DNA of 64,000 nucleotides from Streptomyces roseicoloratus (GTDB lineage Bacteria > Actinomycetota > Actinomycetes > Streptomycetales > Streptomycetaceae): positions 61,704-125,703 of the forward strand of contig NZ_SDOY01000152.1 in assembly GCF_004117935.1 (NCBI RefSeq), given 5' to 3'. Under the pieces are notes generated by a model. It saw nothing but the letters and a program-made list of their open reading frames with translations. It did not search any database and was not told where the DNA came from. The position numbers were made by a program, and so were the translations under genes. Shown here piece after piece: positions 1 to 9,629 of this stretch; within the stretch, counting starts at the first letter, position 1; every line of letters begins with the position of its first letter.

Positions 1-145
1 TTCGGGCTTCGTTTCGGCGATGTGAACAGCGCCACGCCGCTCCGCTGCCGCGCCCCGCTTCCCCGCCCACCCCGCGAGGTGCCACCATGGATGTGGTCCG
101 GGGACGCCACAGGGCGCCTCGAGATGACAAAAGGAGCCGTTCACC

Positions 146-1009
146 ATGACGCTTCAGGCTGCCCAGAAACCGCCCGCCGACAGCAGCAAGGCGCTGTACG
201 GAGGGAAGGGCACCCGCCGCCTCACCGTCCACGACATCGCCGCCGCCAAGACCCGCGGCGAGAAGTGGCCCATGCTCACCGCCTACGACGCCATGACCGC
301 CTCCGTCTTCGACGAGGCCGGCATCCCGGTGATCCTCGTCGGCGACTCCATGGGCAACTGTCACCTCGGCTACGACACCACCGTGCCCGTCACGATGGAC
401 GAGATGACCATCCTGTCCGCCGCCGTCGTACGGGGCACCACGCGCGCCCTGGTCGTCGGCGACCTGACCTTCGGCTCGTACCAGGAAGGGCCCGTCCAGG
501 CCCTGCGCAACGCCACCCGCCTGGTCAAGGACGCGGGGGTCGGCGCGGTCAAGCTGGAAGGCGGCGAGCGCTCGCTGCCGCAGACCGAGCTGCTCGTCCA
601 GGCCGGCATCCCCGTCATGTCCCACCTGGGCCTGACCCCGCAGTCCGTCAACACCATGGGCTACCGGGTGCAGGGCCGCTCCGACGAGGCCGCCCACAAG
701 CTGCTGCGCGACGCCAAGGCCGCGCAGGACGCGGGCGCCTTCGCCGTGGTCCTGGAGCTCGTCCCGGCCGAGCTGGCCGCCGAGGTCACCCGCTCCCTGC
801 ACATCCCCACCATCGGCATCGGCGCCGGTCCCGACACGGACGCCCAGGTCCTCGTCTGGACCGACATGGCCGGTCTGACCGGCGGCAAGGTGCCGCGCTT
901 CACCAAGCAGTACGCCAACCTGCGCGAGACGCTCGGCGACGCCGCGCGCGCCTTCGCGGAGGACGTGGCCGGCGGGGCGTTCCCCGCCGAGGAGCACACC
1001 TTCCACTAG
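146..1009 (+). CDS. panB: 3-methyl-2-oxobutanoate hydroxymethyltransferase (PanB)
   Basis: Cytoplasmic enzyme of pantothenate/CoA synthesis that adds a hydroxymethyl group from methylene-tetrahydrofolate to 2-oxoisovalerate, giving ketopantoate. The 287 aa protein has the family's usual length and conserved blocks: TAYDAMTASVFDEAG near residue 48, the metal/substrate loop VGDSMGNCHLGYDTT near 66, KLEGG near 138 and SHLGLTPQSVN near 160. An AAGGAG ribosome site lies 9 nt before the ATG. The first 145 bases of the window contain no other gene that I can support. A strong hairpin follows, so the gene is probably monocistronic. Confidence 0.97.
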   Translation: MTLQAAQKPPADSSKALYGGKGTRRLTVHDIAAAKTRGEKWPMLTAYDAMTASVFDEAGIPVILVGDSMGNCHLGYDTTVPVTMDEMTILSAAVVRGTTRALVVGDLTFGSYQEGPVQALRNATRLVKDAGVGAVKLEGGERSLPQTELLVQAGIPVMSHLGLTPQSVNTMGYRVQGRSDEAAHKLLRDAKAAQDAGAFAVVLELVPAELAAEVTRSLHIPTIGIGAGPDTDAQVLVWTDMAGLTGGKVPRFTKQYANLRETLGDAARAFAEDVAGGAFPAEEHTFH

Positions 1010-1026
1010 CGACCACCGGCAAGAAC

Positions 1027-1062
1027 GACAGCCCGCCGACCGTCCCCCGTCGGCGGGCTGTC
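1027..1062 (+). terminator. Rho-independent-type hairpin after panB
   Basis: Perfect 14-bp inverted repeat (GACAGCCCGCCGAC at 1027-1040, complement at 1049-1062) with an 8-nt loop, starting 18 nt after the panB stop. There is no T-tract, as is usual in Streptomyces. The half-site GTCGGCGGGCTGTCGG recurs downstream at about 1118-1175, before the next gene. Confidence 0.75.
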
Positions 1063-1190
1063 GCCGTCACGGGGCACGCCACGACGACGGGCCCGTGGGC
1101 GCCGCCGCGGGCAGCTGTCGGCGGGCTGTCGGTGTCCGTGGGTGCCGCTGTCGGTCGTTTGTCGGCGGGCTGTCGGTGGGTGCCTGTTCC

Positions 1191-2197
<1,007 letters not shown>

Positions 2198-2201
<4 letters not shown>

Positions 2202-3058
2202 GCACGACCACTGTCACCGAGTCCCCCGCCGGCACCCGCGGTCCCGGCCCTGCCGCCCCGCGCACCTCGCCCGTCGCGGAGGGCCGGATCGGCCTGCGGG
2301 CCAACGTGCGCCACATCGGCGCCCTCGCCCGCCGCAACGCCCTCCAGATCAAGCAGGACCCGGAGTCGATGTTCGACGCCGTCCTGATGCCGATCATCTT
2401 CATCCTGCTGTTCGTGTACGTCTTCGGCGGCGCGATCGCCGGCAAGGGCAACAACGACGCGTACGTGAACTACGTGACGCCCGGCCTGATGGCGATGATG
2501 GGCATGAACATCGCCATGGCCGTCGGAGTCGGCATCAACGACGACTTCAAGAAGGGGGTCATGGACCGGTTCCGGACGATGCCGATCGCCCGTTCCTCGG
2601 TCCTCATCGCGAAGATCGTCGTCGAGGTGGGCCGGATGCTCATCGCCACCGCGATCCTGCTCGGCATGGGCTTCCTGCTCGGCCTGGAGATCCACACCTC
2701 GGTCCTCCACCTCCTCGCCGCCATCGGCCTGTCGATGGTCTTCGGTGCCTCCCTCATGTGGATCTTCATCCTGCTCGGCCTCACCATGAAGACGGCCCAG
2801 GCCGTCCAGGGAGTGGCCATGCTCGTCCTGATGCCGCTGCAGTTCGGCTCGTCGATCTTCGCCCCGCCGACCTCGATGCCCGGCTGGCTGGAGACGTTCA
2901 CCGACTACAACCCGCTGTCCAACCTCGCCGACGCCGCCCGCAACCTGATCAACGGCGGTCCGGTCGCCCACTCGGTGTGGATGACCCTCGGCTGGGCGGC
3001 GCTGATCACCGTCGTCACGGCGCCGCTCGCGGTCGCCAAGTTCCGCAGGAAGACCTGA
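2198..3058 (+). CDS. DrrB-like ABC exporter permease
   Basis: Membrane subunit of the exporter encoded with the preceding ATPase. The 286 aa protein is an ABC-2 type permease with about six hydrophobic segments: around residues 65-85, 100-120, 145-170, 175-200, 205-225 and 260-280. The family motif with FTDYNPLSNLADAARNL lies near 232. The GTG start overlaps the upstream TGA, and GAGGAGG sits just before it inside the ATPase gene. The gene converges on the AfsR-like regulator with only a 33-nt gap. Confidence 0.92.
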
Positions 3059-3091
3059 CCCGCCGACACGGGGAACGGGACTCGGCGCGCC

Positions 3092-6000
3092 TCAGATCGC
3101 GTCGGCGCGTTCGAGCAGGGCGGCGGCCTCCTCGAGGGAGAGGCCGCCGCCCTCGGCGTACGCGGCCTCGAACGCGGCGTCGTCGGCGAGCGCGGCCCGG
3201 GCCAGTTCGGTGGCCCGCGCCCGGTTCTCCCGCTCCGTCGGCGGCTCCCGGTGCCCGGGCGGCACCAGCCCCGCGGAGGCGCCGAGCAGCACGACCGCCG
3301 TCCGGGCCACCGGGCCGCCGAGGCCGGCCAGCGCCCAGGCGGCGATGATCAGGTGGGCGGCGGGCATCTGCGGGGCGACCATCATCGACAGCGCGCCCAG
3401 CGAGCTCCGGTACGCCCGCGCGGCCAGCTCGAACGCGGAGGCGTAGCGCCCGTCGAGCGCGTCCACCCAGCCCAGGCAGCCGAGCGTGAAGCCCTCGAAG
3501 ATCGACAGGGTCTCGGAGCCGAAGTCCTCCAGCAGTCGCCGCAGATGGACGCGCGCCTCGTCCGTACGGCCGGTGCGGCCGAGCAGCAGCGCCAGGAAGA
3601 TCCGGGCCGCGAGCATCGGCTCGTGGCCGCGTCCGTGCTCCCCCTCCACGACCTCGCGCAGGAGGCGCTCCGCCTCGTCGCCGCGACCGGTCTCGATGAG
3701 CATCTCGGCGTACCGGGCGCGCAGCAGCGCCATCTGGGACTGGGCGCCGATCCGCCGCGCGTACTCGATGGCCGCCGCGAAGTCCTCGGCCGCGCCGTGG
3801 AACTCGAGCCGCCGCTCACGGGCCTCGGCCCGGGACGACAGGGCCTCGGCCACGCCCCAGGCGTCGTCGAGCCGTACGAAGATCTCCAGGCTCTCCTCGG
3901 CGTCGGCCTCGGCCTGGGCGGCCAGGTCGGCGCGGTTGGCCCGCAAGTTGGCGCGCAGCTGGAGGGCGTTGCCGAGCTCCCACTCGTAGCCGTAGCGGCG
4001 GCAGGCGTCCACATGGGTGTCCAGGGCCTCGCCCATGCGGCCAGGGTCGGCGATGAGCAGGACGGCGAACACGCTGAAGGAGCCGGGCAGCCGACAGGTC
4101 TGCGGCAGGCCCGGGGAGTAGCTGGCGGTGATCTGCCGCAGCCGCGCGATGCCCTCGGGCGTGGTCCAGCGTCCGGTCTCGTGGTCCATGTTGATCAGTT
4201 CGACCATCCGCACGCCGCGCCTGGCCTCCCACAGCCGGGCCTCGTCGAGCGGCGGCGGCGCGGCGGCGACCGGCTCGTACAGCGGTACGACAGGGCCCGC
4301 GTCCGGCCCGAACGGGTCGGGGCCGAGGGCGGCGACGGCCTCGGCCCAGTGCAGGGCGTCGGAGCGCAGGTCGCGCATGTTCCAGTACCAGAGCAGCGCG
4401 TGCACGAGCACCAGGCCCTCGTGCTCGTCGCGTGCGGCGACGGCCCGGCGCAGCGCGGTGCGCAGGTTGCCGTACTCGGTGCCGAACCGGGCCATGGCGG
4501 CGACCTGCCGCCCGGTGCGCAGCTCGGGGTCGGTGAGCCGGGCGAGCTCGCGGTAGTACGTCAGGTGGCGCCGCTCGGCCGCGGCCCGGTCCCCGGCCTC
4601 GTCCAGCCGCTCGGCGGCGTACTCGGCGACGGTCTCGAGCAGGCGGTAGCGCATACCGGGGGCACCGGCGGACCCCGGGCAGACGTCGGCGGCGACGACG
4701 AGCGACTTGTCGACGAGCGAACCGAGGACGTCGAGCACGTCGACGGGCGAGGGGCCGGGCGGGGCGGGGGCGCCGGGGGGCGGGGCGGGGGCGCCGCCGC
4801 GGGGCGCGGGAGGTTCGCCGGCGCAGATGGGGGATCCGTCGGCGGGGGTGGGGGATCCGTCGGCGGGGACGGGGGGTTCGCCGCAGACGGCTTCCGCCGC
4901 CTCCAGGTCGCAGCCGCCGGTGAAGACCGACAGGCGGCGCAGGACCGCGCGTTCGGGCCCGTCGAGCAGGTCCCAGGACCAGTCGACGACCGCACGCAGG
5001 GTCTGCTGGCGCGGCAGCACCGTCCGGGCGCCGGAGGTGAGCAACCGGAAGCGGTCGTCGAGCCGGTCGGCGATCTGCCGGGCGGTCAGCATCCGCAGCC
5101 GCGCCGCCGCGAGCTCGATCGCCAGCGGCAGGCCGTCGAGACGGCGCACGATCTCGGCCGCCGCCTCCGGGTCCTCCCCCACGTCGAAGCCGGGCCGCAC
5201 GGCCGCGCCGCGCTCACCGAGCAGGCGCAGGGCGGTCTCCGCGGGCAGCGGGCCCACCGGGCGCAGCACCTCGCCCGGCACGCCCAGCGGCTCGCGGCTC
5301 GTGGCGAGCACGGTGACGCCCGGGCAGCGGGCGAGCAGCGTCTCGGCCAGCTCGGCGGCCGCGCCCACCACGTGCTCGCAGTTGTCGAGCAGGAGCAGCA
5401 GGCGGCGGCCCGCGCAGTGCTCGACGAGCCGGTTGCCGGGATCGTCGCCGAACCGCAGCTCCTCGGCGCCGGCGCCGCGCAGCACGGTCTCGCGGGCGCC
5501 GAGCGCGCCGAGGACGGCCTCGGTGACGGCCTCCGGGTCGGTGACGGCGGCGAGTTCGACGAGCCAGGCGCCGTCCGGCCACGCTCCGCCCGCGGCGGCG
5601 GCCCGCTCGGCGGCCTCCTGCGAGAGGCGGGTCTTGCCGGCGCCGCCGGGCCCGAGGAGGGTGACGAGCCGTCCGGTGCGCAGGGCGTCCTGGAGGGCGC
5701 GGATGTCGTCCTCGCGGCCGACGAAGCTGGTGAGCCGGGCGCGCAGGTTCCCCGCGACGGACGCGGACCCGGCTCCGGGACCGGAGCCGGAGCCGGAGCC
5801 GGGGCCGGAGCCAGGGCCGTGACCGGAGCCGAGGCCGTGACCGGGACCGAGGCCGTGACCGGAGCCGTGACCGGGGCCGTGACCGAGGCCGTGACCGGGA
5901 CCGGAGTCCGAGCCGGGCGGGGCGCCGGAAGGAACGGCGGCCGGTCCCGCGTCCGGCCCGGCGCCCGCCAGCAACCCGGCGTGCAGGGCACGCAGTTCCG

Positions 6001-6676
6001 GTGACGGGTCCGCGCCGAGCCGCTCGGCCAGCTCGCGCCGCACCGCCTCGTAGGCGGCGAGCGCCTCCGAAGGGCGGCCCGTGTCGCGCAGGGCGCGGAT
6101 CCGCAGGGCCTGAAGGGGCTCGTCGAGCGGGTGCGCGGCGCACAGGGTGTCGAGCTCGGGCAGTACGGCGGCGGCCTCGCCGAGCGCGAGCGCGGCGGCC
6201 AGCCCGGCGCGGCGGGCGTCGAGCCGGCGCGCCTCCCAGCGGGCGGCCTCGGCCGCGCCGTCGGGCAGATCGGCCAGCGCCGGGCCCTTCCACAGGGCCA
6301 GCGCCTCGTCGAGCAGCTCGGCGGCGCGCTGCGGCCGCCCGGCGTCCAGTTCCCGTACGCCGTCGGCCGCGAGGCGGGCGAAGCGGTGGGCGTCGACGTC
6401 GTCGGGCTCGGCCGCGAGCCGGTAACCGCCCTCGGTGGAGAGCACCCGCTCGTGCCCGAGGGCCCTGCGCAGCCGGCCGACGAGTGCCTGCAGCGCGGCG
6501 ACCGCGTCGGCGGGCGGATCGCCGCCCCACACCTCGTCCACGAGCACGCCGACGGGCACCGCCCGCCCGGCCCGCAGCGCGAGGACAGTGAGCAGCGCAC
6601 GCACCCGCGGCCCGCCGACGCCGACGGTGCCTTCTGACGTGTGAGCCCCAGCGGCCCCGAGGACGGAATAACGCAC
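3092..6676 (-). CDS. AfsR/SARP-family transcriptional regulator with NTPase and TPR-like domains
   Basis: Large 1194 aa regulator. In order: an OmpR-like winged helix (about 1-95), a bacterial transcriptional activation domain (about 95-245), a low-complexity linker (about 250-310) rich in Gly-His, Gly-Pro and Gly-Ser, an NB-ARC-like ATPase with Walker A GPGGAGKTR, and a long helical TPR-like C-terminus. This is the AfsR/LTTR-like SARP layout, here longer than AfsR because of the linker and a second Pro/Ala-rich insert (roughly bases 4740-4870). The GTG at 6676 begins the fold as VRYSVLGAAG. The reading frame stays open upstream but then overlaps the divergent membrane-protease gene. Such regulators often control antibiotic clusters, but none is adjacent, so the target is unknown. 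Confidence 0.9.
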   Translation of the reverse strand: MRYSVLGAAGAHTSEGTVGVGGPRVRALLTVLALRAGRAVPVGVLVDEVWGGDPPADAVAALQALVGRLRRALGHERVLSTEGGYRLAAEPDDVDAHRFARLAADGVRELDAGRPQRAAELLDEALALWKGPALADLPDGAAEAARWEARRLDARRAGLAAALALGEAAAVLPELDTLCAAHPLDEPLQALRIRALRDTGRPSEALAAYEAVRRELAERLGADPSPELRALHAGLLAGAGPDAGPAAVPSGAPPGSDSGPGHGLGHGPGHGSGHGLGPGHGLGSGHGPGSGPGSGSGSGPGAGSASVAGNLRARLTSFVGREDDIRALQDALRTGRLVTLLGPGGAGKTRLSQEAAERAAAAGGAWPDGAWLVELAAVTDPEAVTEAVLGALGARETVLRGAGAEELRFGDDPGNRLVEHCAGRRLLLLLDNCEHVVGAAAELAETLLARCPGVTVLATSREPLGVPGEVLRPVGPLPAETALRLLGERGAAVRPGFDVGEDPEAAAEIVRRLDGLPLAIELAAARLRMLTARQIADRLDDRFRLLTSGARTVLPRQQTLRAVVDWSWDLLDGPERAVLRRLSVFTGGCDLEAAEAVCGEPPVPADGSPTPADGSPICAGEPPAPRGGAPAPPPGAPAPPGPSPVDVLDVLGSLVDKSLVVAADVCPGSAGAPGMRYRLLETVAEYAAERLDEAGDRAAAERRHLTYYRELARLTDPELRTGRQVAAMARFGTEYGNLRTALRRAVAARDEHEGLVLVHALLWYWNMRDLRSDALHWAEAVAALGPDPFGPDAGPVVPLYEPVAAAPPPLDEARLWEARRGVRMVELINMDHETGRWTTPEGIARLRQITASYSPGLPQTCRLPGSFSVFAVLLIADPGRMGEALDTHVDACRRYGYEWELGNALQLRANLRANRADLAAQAEADAEESLEIFVRLDDAWGVAEALSSRAEARERRLEFHGAAEDFAAAIEYARRIGAQSQMALLRARYAEMLIETGRGDEAERLLREVVEGEHGRGHEPMLAARIFLALLLGRTGRTDEARVHLRRLLEDFGSETLSIFEGFTLGCLGWVDALDGRYASAFELAARAYRSSLGALSMMVAPQMPAAHLIIAAWALAGLGGPVARTAVVLLGASAGLVPPGHREPPTERENRARATELARAALADDAAFEAAYAEGGGLSLEEAAALLERADAI
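5762..5935 (-). repeat. Gly-His/Gly-Ser coding microsatellite in the SARP linker
   Basis: Degenerate 6-12 bp units (GACCGGAGCC and GACCGAGGCCGT types) inside the regulator gene. They encode alternating GHG, GPG and GSG blocks between the activation domain and the ATPase domain. The array keeps the reading frame, so copy-number change would change linker length only. Confidence 0.8.
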
Positions 6677-6953
6677 GCCCCCATTCTCCGCGAGCCCACC
6701 ACCACCCCGCGCACGGGCCGCCACACGGAACTCCGGGACGGCCGTCAGCGAGCGCCCCTGGCCGCCGGGACGCCCCGCGGGCCCACGGAACGCGCCGGCC
6801 GTACGGAGTTTCCGCGTCCGGGCGACCCATACGGGAGACCCCGTGGGCGCCCCCTGTCGGGGCCCGGCGCCGGAACTCCTGGAGGGGGCCGGTACGTTTC
6901 CCGGACGCGCGGCCGACCGGCCGGCGGATGCCGTGCAGCCCGGGAGCAGCTCC

Positions 6954-7754
6954 ATGTCCACGACCACCCATCGCCACGACGAGCGGCGGATCAGCCCCGT
7001 GTTCCTGGCGATCCTCGCGGTGATGGCCGTCACCGGCTGGGCCGTGTGGACGGACTTCGCCGCGCTGCCCGGGCTCGCCGTGTTCCTCTTCGTGACCGCG
7101 GCGTGGATCGTCTCGCTCTGCCTCCACGAGTACGCCCACGCCCGCACCGCGCTGCACAGCGGCGACATCACGATCGGCGCCCGTGGCTATCTGACGCTCA
7201 ACCCGCTCGCCTACACCCACGCGGTCCTGAGCATCATCCTGCCGGTGCTCTTCGTGATCCTCGGCGGCATCGGCCTGCCGGGCGGCGCGGTCTTCGTCGA
7301 CCGCGGGCGGGTGCACGGCCGCTGGAAGCACAGCCTGATCTCCGTTGCCGGGCCGCTCGCGAACGTCCTGTTCGCCGTCGTGTGCACGGCGCCGTTCTGG
7401 CTCGACGCGCTCGACGGCGTGCCGACCGCCTTCCAGTACGCGCTCGCCTTCCTGGCGTTCCTCCAGGTCACGGCGGCGCTCCTGAACCTGCTGCCGGTGC
7501 CGGGCCTGGACGGCTACGGCGTGATCGAGCCCTGGCTGTCGTACGGCGTCAAGCGGCAGGTCGAGCCCTACGCGCCGTACGGGTTCTTCGTCGTCATCGC
7601 GCTGCTCTTCGTGCCCGCGGTGAACGGGGCCTTCTTCGACGTGATCGACGGGCTGATGCGAGCCCTGGGCGTGCCGGAGCTGTCCCGGGCGTGCGGCTCG
7701 GAGATGTTCCGCTTCTGGCAGGGCTCGGCACCGCAGATCTGCGGGGTCGGCTGA
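6954..7754 (+). CDS. M50 (site-2-protease-like) zinc metalloprotease membrane protein
   Basis: Polytopic 266 aa membrane protein with the zinc-binding motif HEYAH (near residue 60) within a hydrophobic segment. A second conserved block, PVPGLDGYGVIEPW (near 180), corresponds to the NxPxxxLDG-type motif of the M50 family. Four to six membrane segments are visible. The ATG at 6954 has GGGAG 7 nt upstream, and the longer in-frame extension has no support. It is divergent from the SARP gene. Members of this family cut transmembrane substrates such as anti-sigma factors, but the substrate here is unknown. Confidence 0.85.
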   Translation: MSTTTHRHDERRISPVFLAILAVMAVTGWAVWTDFAALPGLAVFLFVTAAWIVSLCLHEYAHARTALHSGDITIGARGYLTLNPLAYTHAVLSIILPVLFVILGGIGLPGGAVFVDRGRVHGRWKHSLISVAGPLANVLFAVVCTAPFWLDALDGVPTAFQYALAFLAFLQVTAALLNLLPVPGLDGYGVIEPWLSYGVKRQVEPYAPYGFFVVIALLFVPAVNGAFFDVIDGLMRALGVPELSRACGSEMFRFWQGSAPQICGVG

Positions 7755-7762
7755 CCCCTCGG

Positions 7763-7794
7763 CCGGACGCGGGGTCGGCTGACCCCGCGTCCGG
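7763..7794. terminator. Bidirectional terminator hairpin
   Basis: Perfect 14-bp inverted repeat CCGGACGCGGGGTC / GACCCCGCGTCCGG with a GGCT tetraloop, placed between the convergent protease gene (ends 7754) and small membrane protein gene (ends 7844). Confidence 0.8.
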
Positions 7795-7843
7795 ACGGCG
7801 CCCTCCGGCCGGCGTCCGACCGGCCGTCGTCCGACCGGCCGCG

Positions 7844-8014
7844 TCAGCCCTGGGTCATGCGGGCGCGCCTGATGGAGAACCACGCCATGTTGGAGGACAG
7901 GCCGGCGAACAGCACCCACACCACTCCCAGCCAGCTGCCCTGGGCGAAGGAGACGACGGCGGCGACGACCGCGAGGACGCAGACGACGAGGGCGTAGAGG
8001 GCGAGACGGGGCAT
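7844..8014 (-). CDS. Small two-helix membrane protein, unknown function
   Basis: A 56 aa protein with two hydrophobic stretches (about 4-22 and 26-45) and a basic tail (SIRRARMTQG). The start at 8014 is preferred because AGGAG lies about 9 nt upstream. An alternative ATG at 8068 would add an 18-residue hydrophilic leader, but its GGAGG is too close to the start codon. I do not recognise the family. Two genes on the minus strand follow each other here without obvious coupling. Confidence 0.6.
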   Translation of the reverse strand: MPRLALYALVVCVLAVVAAVVSFAQGSWLGVVWVLFAGLSSNMAWFSIRRARMTQG

Positions 8015-8092
8015 GGGGGTCGGCTCCTGTCCGGGTACGGCTGATGGTGCCCGTCCAGTGTCCCCCATGCCCTCCGCCGCGCCGGGACCGGC

Positions 8093-8794
8093 TCAGACGT
8101 CCGTGACGCGCAGGCCCGCGTGGGCCTTGTAGCGGCGGTTCACCGAGATCAGGTTCGCGACCAGCGACTCCACCTGGTGGGCGTTGCGCAGCCGGCCCGC
8201 GAAGACGCCGCGCATGCCGGGGATGCGGCCGGCCAGGGCCTGGACGATCTCCACGTCGGCGCGGACCTCGCCGAGGACCATCACGTCGGTGTCGATCTCC
8301 TCGATCGAGGCGTCCTGGAGCAGCACCGCCGAGAGGTGGTGGAAGGCGGCCGTGACCCGCGAGTCCGGCAGCAGCGCGGCGGCCTGCTCGGCGGCCGAGC
8401 CCTCCTCCGGCTTCAGCGCGTAGGCGCCCTTCTTGTCGAAGCCGAGCGGGTTGACGCAGTCCACGACGAGCTTGCCCGCGAGCTCCTCGCGCAGTGACTC
8501 CAGCGTCCTGGCGTGGCCGTCCCACGGCACGGCGACGATCACGATGTCGCTGCGCCGCGCGCACTCGGCGTTGTCGGCGCCCTCGACGCCGAGGCCCAGC
8601 TCGTCGGCGGCGGCCCGGGCGCGGTCGGCGGCGCGCGAGCCGATGATCACCTTCTGGCCGGCCTTGGCGAGCCGGTAGGCGAGCCCGCGGCCCTGGTCGC
8701 CGGTGCCGCCGAGGACGCCGACGACGAGTCCGGAGACGTCGGGCAGGTCCCAGGGGTCCTTCGGGGTCTGCGGTGCGGTGGTGGAGGAAGTCAT
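8093..8794 (-). CDS. npdG: NADPH-dependent F420 reductase
   Basis: Transfers hydride between NADP(H) and coenzyme F420, keeping actinobacterial F420 pools reduced for F420-dependent oxidoreductases. The 233 aa protein has an N-terminal Rossmann motif GVLGGTGDQGRGLAYRLAKA (near residue 26), GSRAADRA for NADP 2'-phosphate recognition, and DCVNPLGF and AFHHLSA blocks typical of the family. The ATG at 8794 is preceded 7 nt upstream by TAATGT (8802-8807 on this strand), a -10-like hexamer, and lacks a ribosome site, so the transcript is probably leaderless. Confidence 0.9.
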   Translation of the reverse strand: MTSSTTAPQTPKDPWDLPDVSGLVVGVLGGTGDQGRGLAYRLAKAGQKVIIGSRAADRARAAADELGLGVEGADNAECARRSDIVIVAVPWDGHARTLESLREELAGKLVVDCVNPLGFDKKGAYALKPEEGSAAEQAAALLPDSRVTAAFHHLSAVLLQDASIEEIDTDVMVLGEVRADVEIVQALAGRIPGMRGVFAGRLRNAHQVESLVANLISVNRRYKAHAGLRVTDV

Positions 8795-8894
8795 GGCCTC
8801 GACATTACTGGCCGGTCGGCCCGGTGGTCCCCGTCCGGGTGAGTCGGCCGCGAAGCGCTGCGCTCGGCGGGCCGGGCGGGGCAGCATGCGGACC

Positions 8895-9500
8895 ATGGAC
8901 GCCGTACGTGTCGCGCTGCTGCGCGAAGTGCTCGCCGGGACCGAGTGGCCGGCATCCGCCCGGCGGTTCGCGGGCTTCCTCCGGTCCTCCGTGGTCCCCC
9001 ACGGCGGCGGGCTGCTGCTCGTCGGCACGGCGGAGTACGAGCCGTGGCACCTGGCCGCGCACCTGGTCGACGAATCGGTCTGGTCGGGCCGCCCCGAGCT
9101 CGCCCCGACCCTGGTACGGCACCGGGTGCGGTCCGGCGACCCGGCGCACCTGGCCGTCGGGCTCGGGCGGATCGAGTCGGCGGGGCGCGGGGCGACCCTG
9201 CTCGTGGTGGCGCCGTCGCGGCCGGACGGCGGGCTGCTGGAACGCGTCCACGACGCCCGCCGGGCGGGCGCGACGGTGTTGTCGCTCGACGGCGGCGACG
9301 CCGAGCTGCTGGGGCTCGCGCACGAGACGCTGACGGTGGCGCCGGACGCGGAGGTGGACCTGGACACGGTGCAGCACCTGGTGAGCGCGGCGACCGGCGA
9401 GAACTGCCTGCCGCCCGCCCCGCGCGGCCGCCTCCGCTTCCGCGACCGCCTGTCCCGCCTCGCCGACCAGCTGACGGCCCCGCCGGCGGCCTGCTGGTGA
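8895..9500 (+). CDS. Conserved actinobacterial protein of unknown function
   Basis: A 201 aa soluble protein with alternating hydrophobic strands (GGGLLLVGTAEYEP, GATLLVVAP, GATVLSL) that suggest an alpha/beta nucleotide- or sugar-binding-like fold. I do not recognise a named domain. ATGs at 8886 and 8895 are in frame. I chose 8895 because CAGCAT at 8882-8887 sits 7 nt ahead, in the spacing of the other leaderless genes in this window. It is divergent from npdG with a gap of 100 nt. Confidence 0.7.
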   Translation: MDAVRVALLREVLAGTEWPASARRFAGFLRSSVVPHGGGLLLVGTAEYEPWHLAAHLVDESVWSGRPELAPTLVRHRVRSGDPAHLAVGLGRIESAGRGATLLVVAPSRPDGGLLERVHDARRAGATVLSLDGGDAELLGLAHETLTVAPDAEVDLDTVQHLVSAATGENCLPPAPRGRLRFRDRLSRLADQLTAPPAACW

Positions 9501-9516
9501 CGGCCCCGGCCTGCGG

Positions 9517-9576
9517 CCGATGCGCTCCCCGTACCGGTGACGATGCCGGGCCGATTCGCTCCCCGTACCGGTGACG
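9517..9576 (+). repeat. Two-copy 26-bp direct repeat
   Basis: Copies at 9517-9542 and 9551-9576 match at 25 of 26 positions and share CGCTCCCCGTACCGGTGACG. They fill most of the gap between the hypothetical gene and the MFS gene. Function is unknown; they could be a regulatory site or a slippage product. Confidence 0.7.
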
Positions 9577-9629
9577 GCTGCCCGTAATTCGGTTGCCCGG
9601 GGGACGGGCGGTGCCGAGCATGGCACTCC

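Noticed and set aside
6677..7171. N-terminal extension of the AfsR-like regulator frame (165 more codons)
   Set aside because: It runs antisense through the M50 protease gene, lacks domain-like sequence and a ribosome site. The regulator fold starts cleanly at the GTG at 6676.
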